Below, piece after piece: positions 1 to 8,122 of a DNA stretch of 34,988 nucleotides. The position numbers and the translations under genes are program-made. Within the stretch, counting starts at the first letter, position 1. Each line of letters starts with the position of its first letter. The DNA comes from Syntrophobacteraceae bacterium (GTDB lineage: Bacteria; Desulfobacterota; Syntrophobacteria; Syntrophobacterales; Syntrophobacteraceae), in NCBI GenBank assembly GCA_013314815.1, contig JABUEY010000031.1, positions 1 through 34,988 on the forward strand, written 5' to 3'. The notes under the pieces are model-generated. The model ran no database searches and had not been told where the DNA came from. It was given only the letters and a program-made list of their open reading frames with translations.

Positions 1-419
1 AAGCATCTTGCAGACTTCTCCTCGCCTGCCGGTGGTTGGATTTGGCAATCAACCAACTCGCCCTTGGGCATCTGGTGGATAGCCGTCGCGCCAACTCGAA
101 TGTTATAAATCGATACGACACGGTCTCCTTCGCGGGAATGACGGTGTGGTATTGGACGGAATGACGTTATGATCTTCGCAGGAATGGCGTCGGGATGTCA
201 TCGGTCCTTTGCATGAAAAGCACTGGAGACATGAAAAGCCACTGGAGGCACTCCTTTGCTGGACGAACCAAGAATCAACTCGAAGGCCTTGACTCCCGCC
301 ACCCTGTTTGCGGATGGATCAGTTTGGCAGGTTCGATACGGGTGACTCTTCAACAGCAATATTCAAATCCCGGCGAGATGCTCGCACATCTATGCCTTCA
401 AAGGAGATGCCTTCACGCC
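1..419. other. Intergenic, no gene seen; degenerate repeat remnants
   Basis: No convincing coding region is seen before the methyltransferase. A short imperfect hairpin (TGGTTG at 33-38, CAACCA at 50-55) is present. At 129-143 and 175-189 there are two near-identical 15-mers (TTCGCGGGAATGACG and TTCGCAGGAATGGCG), with a third partial copy (GGAATGACG) at 158-166. They look like worn copies of a dispersed 'TTCGCGGGAATGACG' type element. The methyltransferase frame stays open back to about 195, but that part reads as non-coding. Confidence 0.5.
129..189. repeat. Degenerate short direct repeats
   Basis: TTCGCGGGAATGACG at 129-143 recurs with two changes at 175-189, 46 bp later, and GGAATGACG recurs at 158-166. 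Similar GGGAATGACG-containing short palindromic repeats are common between genes in many proteobacteria, but a genome-wide count was not possible here, so the family assignment is inference. Confidence 0.35.
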
Positions 420-1241
420 ATGCAAGAGATCGATTACCTCATGGAAAGCGCCGAGGAGGTGCTTCGGCTGGATGTAAAGACGGAAAGCACCGTTGTCGAG
501 GGCCAGGCATTGTGGGCCGGGATCAGGCCGGGCATGAGCGTTGCCGACATCGGGTTCGGTTCGGGGAAGACATCCGCCATCCTTCACTCCCTGGTACAGC
601 CCGGCGGGTCGGTGCTGGGAGTGGACGGTTCGGGGGAAAGGACCGCTTATGCAACCTCCCGGTACGGAGACCGTGGAATTCGATTCGTTTCCAGGGATAT
701 TCGGAACTCCCTCGATGACCTCGGCCGGTTTGACTTTGTGTGGGTAAGGTTCGTTCTCGAATATTATCGGGCCGAATGCATTGAAATCGTTCAAAACCTA
801 TCCCGGATCGTCAAGCCGGGGGGCATTCTCTGCCTGATCGACCTGGACCATAACAGCCTCAATCATTTCAGAATCCCTCAAAAGCTGGAGGAGACTCTGA
901 ACCGGATCATCGAAAGGCTTCAAAGCCGGCACAACTTCGACCCCTATGCCGGAAGAAAGCTGTACTCCTGCCTGTACGACCTCGGCTACCAGGACATCGA
1001 CGTCTCGGTTTCGGCCCATCACCTGATATTCGGCGAATTGCAGAAAAAGGACGCGTTCAACTGGATGAAAAAGATCGAGGTGATTGTCAGCAGGATGAAC
1101 GATCTCTTCGACGAGTACGACGACGGATTCGAGGGGTTTGTTCGGGAGTTCGAGGCGTTTTTTTCGGATCCGGGCCGGTTCACCTATACGCCCGTCATCT
1201 GCTGCCGCGGGCGAAGACCCGATTCGGGAATTCAGGGCTGA
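420..1241 (+). CDS. Class I SAM-dependent methyltransferase
   Basis: A 273-residue Rossmann-fold methyltransferase. Motif I (VADIGFGSGKTS, residues 41-52) is the glycine-rich SAM loop. VDGS at 68-71 supplies the acidic residue that binds the ribose, and a post-motif KPGG lies near 133, as in UbiE-like Methyltransf_25/31 proteins. The C-terminal third is helical and acidic, of unknown role. The substrate cannot be told. ATG 420 is chosen because AAGGAG lies at 401-406 and homology-like sequence begins there; the frame is open further upstream to 195 without conserved features. The gene is convergent with the HD-GYP gene, and the two 3' ends overlap by 10 bp (1232-1241), so no room exists for a terminator between them. 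A small-molecule or lipid methyltransferase is as likely as a signalling one. Confidence 0.8.
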   Translation: MQEIDYLMESAEEVLRLDVKTESTVVEGQALWAGIRPGMSVADIGFGSGKTSAILHSLVQPGGSVLGVDGSGERTAYATSRYGDRGIRFVSRDIRNSLDDLGRFDFVWVRFVLEYYRAECIEIVQNLSRIVKPGGILCLIDLDHNSLNHFRIPQKLEETLNRIIERLQSRHNFDPYAGRKLYSCLYDLGYQDIDVSVSAHHLIFGELQKKDAFNWMKKIEVIVSRMNDLFDEYDDGFEGFVREFEAFFSDPGRFTYTPVICCRGRRPDSGIQG

Positions 1242-3169
1242 GGCTTTCCGTCGCCGCTCTTCAAACCTTCGAGGTAGCGGAAGAAGGCGTCGACGACGCT
1301 GCTGTCGAAGTGCTTTCCTCTTTGGGAGTCAATGATATCGAGAGCCTCCTGCACGGGCATGGGTCCCCTGTAGTGTCGCCTGGATGTCAGGGCCTCGAAA
1401 ACGTCCGCAACGGCGATGATTCGAGCTCCAAGCGGGATTTCATCGCCCTTGAGTCCCAGCGGGTATCCCGTTCCGTCGACCTTTTCATGGTGAGATCCCG
1501 CGATCTCGGGCACCTCTTTGTAGAATCCGTCGAAATTCACCTGCTTGAGGATCTCCCGGGTTTTTTCGGCATGCGTTTCGATTTCGAAGCGTTCCTCGGC
1601 GGTGAGCACCCCGTTTTTCTTCAGTATGGAATCCCTTATCCCGATCTTGCCGTAATCGTGCAAAAGGGACGCCACCCGGACCATTTCACAGTAGTCCCTG
1701 GACATGCCCATCTCCCGGCAGATCCCCAACGCGTACTCGGTGACCCTGGTGGAGTGCCCCGCCGTGAGGGGGTCCCGGGCATCGATACTTGCCGCGAGAG
1801 TCTGGAGCAGGGATTTGAACTGGCTGATCTTCGCTTCGATCAGCATGGCATTGTGCATGCTGATGCCGATTTCCTGGGTGACCCCCATGAGCAGGCTGAT
1901 GTCTCTTTGCAGCAACGGTCTCTTGGTCGTCAGGTTATCTACCGCAAGCAGCCCCAGGGATTCCCCTTCGTAGACGATGGGGCAGCAGATAAATGACCTG
2001 GACCCGATCTTTTTTGCGAATTCGACACTTCGGGGAGACAGTTCACCGAGGATCTCATCCAGATCGTTGATCAGGAAAGGCTTCTGCTGCCGCACGCACA
2101 CCACAAAAACCCCTTTCGAGTCATGCCTGTCCAGGCGAAAGCTCGACTCCTGGAACCGCCTTTCCTGATCCCTGCTGTACCCGTACCCTGTCTTATACTC
2201 CAGCCTGGTCCGGTCTTCGTTCACCAGCAGTATCATCCCCCTGTCGAAATCCAGGCGCTTGCTCAAACTCTCTATCACTCCGCTCAAGATCCCGTCCACC
2301 TCCATCTGCTTGCCAAGAGCCTGCCCCAGTTCACTGATGAATCGAGCATTATTGTAGTTGAAGTTGATTTGATCCAAAAGGTTTTCGTTGGATTCTCTCA
2401 AGTTGGACAGCGCGGCATTCATTTCCCTGAAATGGTGCCGGCTGGAATAGATGTCGATCAGCAGGACGAGAAGTACTCCGGCGAGCCCGTAAAACCCCAG
2501 TTCCACCGGATTCAGCGTCGGAAGAAGGACAGCCGAAAGGGCAGCCAGCATCAATGCCGCATAATTCCTGACCTGTCTCCAGAATGCCGAACGGGACTCC
2601 TGCCAGGACACGATGTACCGGCACACCTTTCCGCCCTTGAAAAGGCATTCGGGGTGCTCGATCACGGGCAGTCTGTACTTAAAAACCAGGGATACCGCAT
2701 CGAGATATCCGAGCCGGTTCTCGCACTGATAGGGTTTTTCCTCGGCTCCTTCGACGGGGGTAGCCGTAATCTCGACGGAATTCCGCCCTATCCTGGAGGC
2801 TTCGACAAGGGAGGACCTGGTGAAATTGGGAGACGCTCTGCCGATAATCTGGTATGCGGTAGCCGGGTCCACGTGACTCAGAATGTACTGTCTCATCACC
2901 CCGATCGAATCGGGGGATGCCGCGAACCGGCCGGCTTCCCTGGCGATATTGGGATTTCCGGTAAGTGTGAGCAGCCTTTCATAAAAGAGATCGGCTTGTT
3001 CCTGGGTAAACCAGTGCCCCTCGTCTTCCACCTGGTAGAGTTCCATCCCGGCGTGACTCAACAGTTCGGCACTGTTTATATAGGGATAACGCTCCCGGAT
3101 CAGCTTTAAATACGTGTTGAATATCCTGCTGTTGTAGAAATGCTGATCGTCCGAACCCGGTGAATTCAT
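1232..3169 (-). CDS. Membrane V4R-like/GAF/HD-GYP c-di-GMP phosphodiesterase
   Basis: A 645-residue multidomain signalling protein predicted to degrade cyclic di-GMP. Residues 10-190 form a sensor region ending in an EHPEC...G...CRYIVSW pattern (C174, C183) that recalls the 4-vinyl-reductase/heme-NO-binding fold; that assignment is tentative. Two hydrophobic segments (about 204-218 and 225-240) suggest a membrane hairpin. A coiled linker leads to a GAF domain (about 285-440). The C-terminal HD-GYP domain (455-635) keeps its metal and signature residues: H472, HDYGKIG at 504-510, H533, HH at 560-561, then DGTGYP at 565-570 and the following AVAD motif. It appears catalytically competent. Its ATG lies 2 nt after the stop of the upstream PilZ-domain gene, so the two are probably co-transcribed and translationally coupled. 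The signal sensed is unknown. Confidence 0.85.
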   Translation of the reverse strand: MNSPGSDDQHFYNSRIFNTYLKLIRERYPYINSAELLSHAGMELYQVEDEGHWFTQEQADLFYERLLTLTGNPNIAREAGRFAASPDSIGVMRQYILSHVDPATAYQIIGRASPNFTRSSLVEASRIGRNSVEITATPVEGAEEKPYQCENRLGYLDAVSLVFKYRLPVIEHPECLFKGGKVCRYIVSWQESRSAFWRQVRNYAALMLAALSAVLLPTLNPVELGFYGLAGVLLVLLIDIYSSRHHFREMNAALSNLRESNENLLDQINFNYNNARFISELGQALGKQMEVDGILSGVIESLSKRLDFDRGMILLVNEDRTRLEYKTGYGYSRDQERRFQESSFRLDRHDSKGVFVVCVRQQKPFLINDLDEILGELSPRSVEFAKKIGSRSFICCPIVYEGESLGLLAVDNLTTKRPLLQRDISLLMGVTQEIGISMHNAMLIEAKISQFKSLLQTLAASIDARDPLTAGHSTRVTEYALGICREMGMSRDYCEMVRVASLLHDYGKIGIRDSILKKNGVLTAEERFEIETHAEKTREILKQVNFDGFYKEVPEIAGSHHEKVDGTGYPLGLKGDEIPLGARIIAVADVFEALTSRRHYRGPMPVQEALDIIDSQRGKHFDSSVVDAFFRYLEGLKSGDGKPQP

Positions 3170-3171
3170 GT

Positions 3172-6069
3172 TCAGCTTTCCGCCGGCTGAGCAGACCCGT
3201 CACCGGGTTTCCGGCGTGAGCGGCTCAGGAGAGATTCCATGTATTGAAAGTACCGATCACTGTAGAGGGTGTTGAAAGCCCAGAGTCGATAGATTTTATC
3301 ATAAGCCAGCGACTGGCTTTCAGCATAACGGACAGGATAAAGGAGAACGGGGATATCTTCGCTGCCGTAGCATTGAATCTTTCGTTTCGCCGCGAACAAC
3401 GCGGGGAGAAGTTCCCGGGCGGGAAAGTCTTCGCCGTCCAGCACGATGACGTGCATGCAGTTGGTCAGGTTCGATAGGTTGAGGCCAATGTCCGATGCGG
3501 TCATCAGAACAACTGCCCTGAGCCTGCCCGCCTTCCTGACGGACAGCACCTTCCGCATCCTCGTAAACCCCGCCCTTCGGTACTCCGCAGTCAACGTATC
3601 CACATTCAGCATATCCGGCTTCAGATCCAGCGCGTGGAACAGCAGGGCGGTTTCACTTCCGAAGCAGCTCTCCAGCTCGATCAGATCCCTGCCGGAGCTT
3701 TCGGCGACCTCGATTTCCAGCTCGATATCCGGGTTGTCCCAACTTTCCGGTGACGAACCATCCGGGAGGTGAAAATAAGCGAACGGGCTGACGGATGCCC
3801 CTTCAGGGTCGTCCAGGTGCCTGGCGAATCCGCCGAACACCCGGTCGGGAAACCTGTTCTCGGGCCTGAAATAGGAGACGATAAAGTGCATATGAGTCGA
3901 ATAGAGACGGGCAAAGTCATTGACGTAGCGGCCTATCTGTTCGAGCACCACGATTCCCGACTTCCTGAATCCTGAACCCGTAGCCGCATGATGATGAAAC
4001 AGCCACGTATTTTCGTGGAATCGAACCATGGATATATGCCCGGATATCCTCCCTTTTTCCTGGTATATGAAATGCCTGGCAATCTCGGGGCTCTCGATGT
4101 AAAGCTTCTCATACGTCCTTTTCAGTCTTTCCTTCTTGTCATGGATCAATGCATACTTCTTGGGATAAAAGAACCCGGTTTCAAAAAAGAACCTCCACAG
4201 TTGATCCATATCGACCCGGTTGCATACGAAAGATCTATCATCCGCCAGACGATGCAGTACGCTTGAAAGCCTCACCTGGTCCTTCATGTCCATATCCAGG
4301 ACCGCGACTCCACACTTTACGTAACGGCCGTCTTCGCACTGCTCCACCGGATTTCTGTACACGACCTGGGCCTTGCACCTGACCCTGCAGCCGCTTGCAA
4401 TCTCGATTTCCGCCTCGGGCAGGATAAGACCCGTCATCAACAGCGAATGACCATAGTATTCGACGGCGGAAAACCCTGAGCCGGAGATGTCGTCGAGTTC
4501 CAGGCTGACAAGACCGGCCGTAAGGGGATGTCTAAAAACGAGCGAAGGGGAAGGAACGACTTTGTGCCTCCTGCTGCGGAATTCTTTGGGCCTGAACCTG
4601 TGGATCCTGTCCTTGACGGGCCTGAGCGCAAAGGCTCTCGCATGCTGTCCGTGACCCTGCCGAATAATTTCACATTCACCCGAGAACACAATGCCTTGTG
4701 CACTTCGAAACAGCACGGTCACCGCAGCATTCGGGTTGACCCAGAGGAACGACTGAGGCGGTTCGGCGACAACCTCGATGCGGAATGACACCCCGCTGTA
4801 CTCGACAAGAACCCCTTTAAAAACCACACCTTCCTGGATCAGTTCCGCCTCTATGTCTCTGCAGCGGTGTCTTTCCACACTTCGAAGGCTGATCCTGTAA
4901 CCTTCCCCGGGAAGAGTGAAGCTCATGCAGCCTTGGGCTTCCGACTTCACAGGTTCAGGCATGACCAGGATGACGTCGCATCCGTCGGCAAAAAGGAAAT
5001 GCGCGAACTCGTAAGACAGGTCCTCGATGGCGCCTTCACTCTTGCCAATCAGGATGCAATCCAGCCTCTCGCCCATACAGGGTCGAGGTCTCGCCTGCAC
5101 GGAAAGGATCGAATGGTATTTCTTGTGCCGGAAATTGAGGAGAATGCTTTCGTCCTGGAAATGCACGTAATTGAGTGCGTTGATCAGATCCTTCCTGGTT
5201 ATCTTCTTATGCGATTCAATCCCTTCTTGCAGCCTTCGGTTTTGAAACAAGTTGAAGGCCCTGCGCAAGGCCGTTTTCTGCTGGATATCTCGATCGGAGC
5301 AATCTGGAAGTGCAGTCGAAATCAACGTGTCAGGGAGCGGGGATGAGCGGGGCGTGGAAGATCCAAGCGAACCCGCGGCCGCATCGACATGATGCCGAGC
5401 GGGCATCCGGCCCCCAAAATCATCGGGCGGGCGGGCGCATCGAGGCGGTTCATTTGCCGGCTTTCCCTTTGCCAGAATGGTCTCGACCAGCCGGGAGCAG
5501 ATCGAAGAACTGTCTTCTCTCGCAGTGACTGTTCCCGAGGGCAGCAAACCGGGGCTGGTCAGGTATTCGATCAGGATATTCCCCAGTGGATAAGGGGTTC
5601 CACGGCAGTTGCCGGTCAGATCGAGAAGCACCTCTCCGCCGGACTTATAGACGATCCCCTGAAAAAGAACCCGCTCGAACCCTTCCGTGCTCGCGGCGGA
5701 AATGAGCCTGCGAAGATCGCTGCACTTGTCTTTCAGCCGGACGAAAAGGTTCCGCGCGTCATCATCGCTGAAAGAACAGTGATCCTGAAACTGCGGCTCC
5801 TCCAGGTGTGGATCGGCATCGGCGAATTCGATCAGGTAAACACAGTGAGGAGTAACAACCAGGACATCGGCCTTCAAGACATGAGTGCCTTCGGGATCCT
5901 GGAATGCGATGTCCGGAATGACCAGGTACTCCGAGTCGAGGTTCAGGAATCGCTCCCCGAAACGGACTGCGGATGCCGACGGCAGGTTGTCCAGCAGAAA
6001 CTGAACAAGCCTGCGCCTGTTTCTGCTCTGCGGCAGATCACCCCCTGGAGGCAGCATCAGTTTCGCCAT
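3172..6069 (-). CDS. Large NERD-like / PilZ / GNAT-like fusion protein
   Basis: A 965-residue protein from ATG 6069 (AAGGGA, 5-nt spacing); a GTG at 6111 is an alternative start. The N-terminal 60-120 region resembles a NERD/restriction-like nuclease core (ADVLVV, then YLIEFADA), but the usual ExK lysine is absent, so nuclease activity is doubtful. A low-complexity linker follows (about 200-260). Residues 290-480 look like a YcgR-N/PilZ-N-type beta region. Residues 494-606 look like PilZ, with a basic RPKEFRSRRHK stretch and DISGSG at 527-532. The strict RxxxR spacing of c-di-GMP-binding PilZ domains is not met, so ligand binding is uncertain. Residues 626-900 resemble one or two GNAT-like acyltransferase modules (EKGRISGHISMVRF and downstream). 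It immediately precedes an HD-GYP phosphodiesterase, which supports a c-di-GMP-linked role. No signal peptide is seen. The exact function is unknown. Confidence 0.7.
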   Translation of the reverse strand: MAKLMLPPGGDLPQSRNRRRLVQFLLDNLPSASAVRFGERFLNLDSEYLVIPDIAFQDPEGTHVLKADVLVVTPHCVYLIEFADADPHLEEPQFQDHCSFSDDDARNLFVRLKDKCSDLRRLISAASTEGFERVLFQGIVYKSGGEVLLDLTGNCRGTPYPLGNILIEYLTSPGLLPSGTVTAREDSSSICSRLVETILAKGKPANEPPRCARPPDDFGGRMPARHHVDAAAGSLGSSTPRSSPLPDTLISTALPDCSDRDIQQKTALRRAFNLFQNRRLQEGIESHKKITRKDLINALNYVHFQDESILLNFRHKKYHSILSVQARPRPCMGERLDCILIGKSEGAIEDLSYEFAHFLFADGCDVILVMPEPVKSEAQGCMSFTLPGEGYRISLRSVERHRCRDIEAELIQEGVVFKGVLVEYSGVSFRIEVVAEPPQSFLWVNPNAAVTVLFRSAQGIVFSGECEIIRQGHGQHARAFALRPVKDRIHRFRPKEFRSRRHKVVPSPSLVFRHPLTAGLVSLELDDISGSGFSAVEYYGHSLLMTGLILPEAEIEIASGCRVRCKAQVVYRNPVEQCEDGRYVKCGVAVLDMDMKDQVRLSSVLHRLADDRSFVCNRVDMDQLWRFFFETGFFYPKKYALIHDKKERLKRTYEKLYIESPEIARHFIYQEKGRISGHISMVRFHENTWLFHHHAATGSGFRKSGIVVLEQIGRYVNDFARLYSTHMHFIVSYFRPENRFPDRVFGGFARHLDDPEGASVSPFAYFHLPDGSSPESWDNPDIELEIEVAESSGRDLIELESCFGSETALLFHALDLKPDMLNVDTLTAEYRRAGFTRMRKVLSVRKAGRLRAVVLMTASDIGLNLSNLTNCMHVIVLDGEDFPARELLPALFAAKRKIQCYGSEDIPVLLYPVRYAESQSLAYDKIYRLWAFNTLYSDRYFQYMESLLSRSRRKPGDGSAQPAES

Positions 6070-6083
6070 GGCAATCCCTTCGG

Positions 6084-6143
6084 CTATGGTGATCGATCCC
6101 CTGTACGGCACATCCGGTCAATCGGCCGAATATCCTGCATCAT
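6084..6143 (-). CDS. Possible 19-residue leader ORF with a strong SD
   Basis: ATG 6143 is preceded by AAGGGGGTGA (6156-6147), an almost perfect anti-16S match with ideal spacing, better than that of the large gene downstream. The reading frame gives only 19 residues, starting MMQDIRPIDRMC, and stops 14 nt before ATG 6069 of the PilZ-domain gene. It could be a leader peptide that couples or attenuates translation, or the true start of the large gene broken by an indel. However, the frame of the large gene has a TGA a few codons upstream of its GTG. No homology is recognised. Confidence 0.3.
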   Translation of the reverse strand: MMQDIRPIDRMCRTGDRSP

Positions 6144-6481
6144 ATCTCACCCCCTTCAAACACCGGCATATACCTCGTTTCCCGGCGGGATCCGACCCGG
6201 CATCGAAGATAAAGCTGGAAAAGACCCGGTCGGCAAGGACTCGTCATCCGCCCGAAGTTCTCAACCGTGCCGTCCAGGTGCTCCGCCTTCGGAAACAAGG
6301 ACCACCCGTCCGTATCCGCGCCGCCTGGAACTGCACAAGACTGTCCCTCCAAAAGGCAATCCCTCCGGTCTGCCCTCCACGATATAAACATACCCCGCCC
6401 GACTAGAAAGTCGTCCTTTTCACCAAACGGCATGGTCAGACAAAACAATGATGTCATAAGAATTGAGAATCCGGTGTGTTA

Positions 6482-6510
6482 ATAATCCACTGAATGAAAG
6501 GAAAAATCAA
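6482..6510 (-). promoter_or_regulatory. Possible sigma-70 promoter for the PilZ/HD-GYP pair
   Basis: On the minus strand TTGATT (6510-6505), a 17-nt spacer and GATTAT (6487-6482) make a fair sigma-70 match in an AT-rich patch. If used it gives a leader of about 400 nt before the large gene, including the micro-ORF. There is no other support. Confidence 0.3.
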
Positions 6511-6873
6511 ATAGAATTCCAAAACCGCCTGATCCGGGACCTTCATTTCGACTGTTGCTCGCCATCCCGTTGCATCGAAAACATGTTCCAACTTTCTCCT
6601 CCCGCATCCCCATCGTTTATGGTTCATCCCCAAACGCATACCCGAACAGTTGTCGCACAAAGCTGGAATACACCTGGAACATCGTCATTCTCGCAACAAC
6701 CTCATTCGGCATCTACAACGACAGGGGCAGAGACAACGCAATGGATTGCGTGTCGATGTCTGTCCTGGCGGCGGTTTATACCCCGAGATCCTCCTCGTAT
6801 GCGCCCATCAATGCCCCATGGGTTTGCGGCGGTATCTCGCAGGGGCATTTCTTCCTTTGGGGGGGATCCCGAT

Positions 6874-6897
6874 AGGGGCGGTTTACGAACCGCCCCT
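6874..6897. repeat. REP-like perfect hairpin
   Basis: AGGGGCGGTT at 6874-6883, loop TACG, and AACCGCCCCT at 6888-6897 form a perfect 10-bp stem. It is followed by GCA, not a T-run, so it is a poor intrinsic terminator. The sequence type (GGGGCGG...CCGCCCC with a TTTACGAA centre) resembles the dispersed intergenic palindromes found in many environmental proteobacteria. Confidence 0.65.
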
Positions 6898-7206
6898 GCA
6901 ATCATCCGTGATGACAGGGATTTCATGCAAATGATTCGGCGCACCACCCATTCTTCCCGATCTTTTCTTCAACAGCGACCCGGGGATCGGACAGGGAGGC
7001 TGTTCACCGGCCCGGCTGTCGATTCACCGGGCATTCGCCGCCTGTCGGAAAGGGAATACTTTTCGAGAACCCATCGAGGCGTGACTATCCAGCCTTTTTA
7101 GACGTGGGTTCTGCTGTTTCCTGCCATGACTGCGGACTGCAGGTTCGCCTCCGGTTGCTTCTCACCCCGTCTCGCTGCGACGCAGCTGCCTTCGGCTGCC
7201 GGATGA

Positions 7207-7272
7207 GCCTCGTTTATCGTCGGGTGGTCGCGGGTCAGTGCAAAACAAGCCGACTTGAAATATAAACGAGGC
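7207..7272. promoter_or_regulatory. 11-bp inverted repeat overlapping the cytochrome promoter
   Basis: GCCTCGTTTAT (7207-7217) is repeated exactly in inverted orientation as ATAAACGAGGC (7262-7272). Arm centres are 55 bp apart, close to five helical turns. The downstream arm lies inside the spacer between the -35 and -10 boxes of the promoter for the cytochrome c gene. This geometry suits a repressor or loop-forming operator; it could also be a chance match or a long stem in RNA. Confidence 0.45.
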
Positions 7273-7282
7273 GTCTTATAGT
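7255..7282 (+). promoter_or_regulatory. Sigma-70 promoter for the cytochrome c gene
   Basis: TTGAAA (7255-7260), 16-nt spacer, TATAGT (7277-7282): four of six and five of six consensus matches with acceptable spacing. The predicted start is near 7289, leaving a leader of about 130 nt before ATG 7418. Confidence 0.55.
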
Positions 7283-7417
7283 ACTTCCATTGTCGTTTTC
7301 AGTGCAACGGAATGGACCATCCGGAAGTGTATCGTACTGAAGTGTGATCGATTTGGTTGTATCAGGTGAGCACGGTTTACGAGAAAGTCCTCTCCTGTTT
7401 CCGTACCGGAGGTTTCC

Positions 7418-7984
7418 ATGAAATGGTTCTGGATTCTGTCGTGCAGCGTATTGCTTGTGGCTGCCGCCGCGGTTCTCTTTATCCGTTCGGGCAGCTACAA
7501 TGTTGCGGCGAATGTGCCACACTGGAGTACCACCTACATTGTTCTCGAACAGGTCCGTGAACGGTCCATAATGAACCACGGCAAGGGGATCGAGGTCCCC
7601 GGCCTGGACGGACCGGACATGCTGAAAGCGGGAGTGCAGTTTTACCACGAGGCATGCAGGCTGTGCCACGGAGCGCCCGGATATCCCAGCGCCCCCTTTG
7701 CCCTGGGGCTCTATCCCAGTCCTCCCTATTTTCCTTCCGGCCATTCGCAAAGGAAAAGAACTGATGGCGAGACATTCTGGGTGGTCAAGAACGGTATAAA
7801 GATGACGGGAATGCCCGCCTTTGGTGCCGGCTACGAGGACGGCGAAATCTGGGGAACGGTGATCGCCTTCAAACGCCTGCCCGGGATGAGCAGGGATCAA
7901 TATGATGCCATCGCCGTCATCGCACAACCCGGAGAAAGTTCCGCCGATGCCCGTCCCCGCAGAGGTTTCCTGGACCTCAACTGA
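7418..7984 (+). CDS. Membrane-anchored monoheme cytochrome c
   Basis: A 188-residue protein with an N-terminal hydrophobic segment (residues 4-22) that is either an uncleaved anchor or a signal peptide, so the rest lies in the periplasm. One heme-attachment motif CRLCH (residues 80-84) gives covalent c-type heme. Met132 in GMPAFG is the probable distal ligand. The GMPAFG...DGEIWGTVIAFKRLPGMS stretch is typical of class I cytochrome c domains (Cytochrome_CBB3/PF13442 style). GGAGG at 7408-7412 with 5-nt spacing fixes the start. It stands alone, with its own promoter upstream and a hairpin just after the stop. The electron partner is unknown; small orphan carriers of this type often serve a terminal oxidase or a periplasmic dehydrogenase, but none is encoded nearby. 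Confidence 0.88.
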   Translation: MKWFWILSCSVLLVAAAAVLFIRSGSYNVAANVPHWSTTYIVLEQVRERSIMNHGKGIEVPGLDGPDMLKAGVQFYHEACRLCHGAPGYPSAPFALGLYPSPPYFPSGHSQRKRTDGETFWVVKNGIKMTGMPAFGAGYEDGEIWGTVIAFKRLPGMSRDQYDAIAVIAQPGESSADARPRRGFLDLN

Positions 7985-7996
7985 GAATGCCATTGG

Positions 7997-8020
7997 GGAG
8001 ACGGTTTATTCGCCGTCTCC
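7997..8020 (+). terminator. Hairpin after the cytochrome gene, terminator- or REP-like
   Basis: GGAGACGG (7997-8004), an 8-nt loop TTTATTCG and CCGTCTCC (8013-8020) form a perfect 8-bp stem 13 nt past the stop codon, followed by TTCTTC, a weak pyrimidine-rich tail. It can end transcription of the cytochrome gene, but its make-up also resembles the 6874-6897 palindrome, so it may be a repeat element used as a terminator. Confidence 0.55.
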
Positions 8021-8122
8021 TTCTTCAAGCCTCCCCATTGCCCCGGCATCCCCCGGGAATCCGGCCTGTCACTGGGTCGGATCCTCTCGAGTCACAGTGC
8101 CGCACGTCCATCATGGCACCTG

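Larger units (their letters stand above)
6144..7417. other. Long intergenic region between divergent units
   Basis: About 1.27 kb with no convincing gene on either strand. Open frames here are rich in Arg, Cys and Pro, lack ribosome binding sites and resemble no family I know. One minus-strand frame (about 105 codons, ending near 6140) abuts the micro-ORF and might be a decayed gene. Visible elements are a possible minus promoter near 6482-6510, a REP-like hairpin at 6874-6897, and the inverted repeat and promoter of the cytochrome gene at 7207-7282. Confidence 0.5.

Noticed and set aside
195-419. 75-codon upstream extension of the methyltransferase
   Set aside because: No conserved sequence; ATG 420 has AAGGAG upstream and begins the domain.
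6463-7101. 212-codon plus-strand frame in the intergenic region
   Set aside because: Irregular Arg/Ser/Pro-rich composition, no SD and no family resemblance.
7130-7200. Possible tRNA-like folding with GGTTCGCC
   Set aside because: No acceptor stem or anticodon arm could be paired around it.
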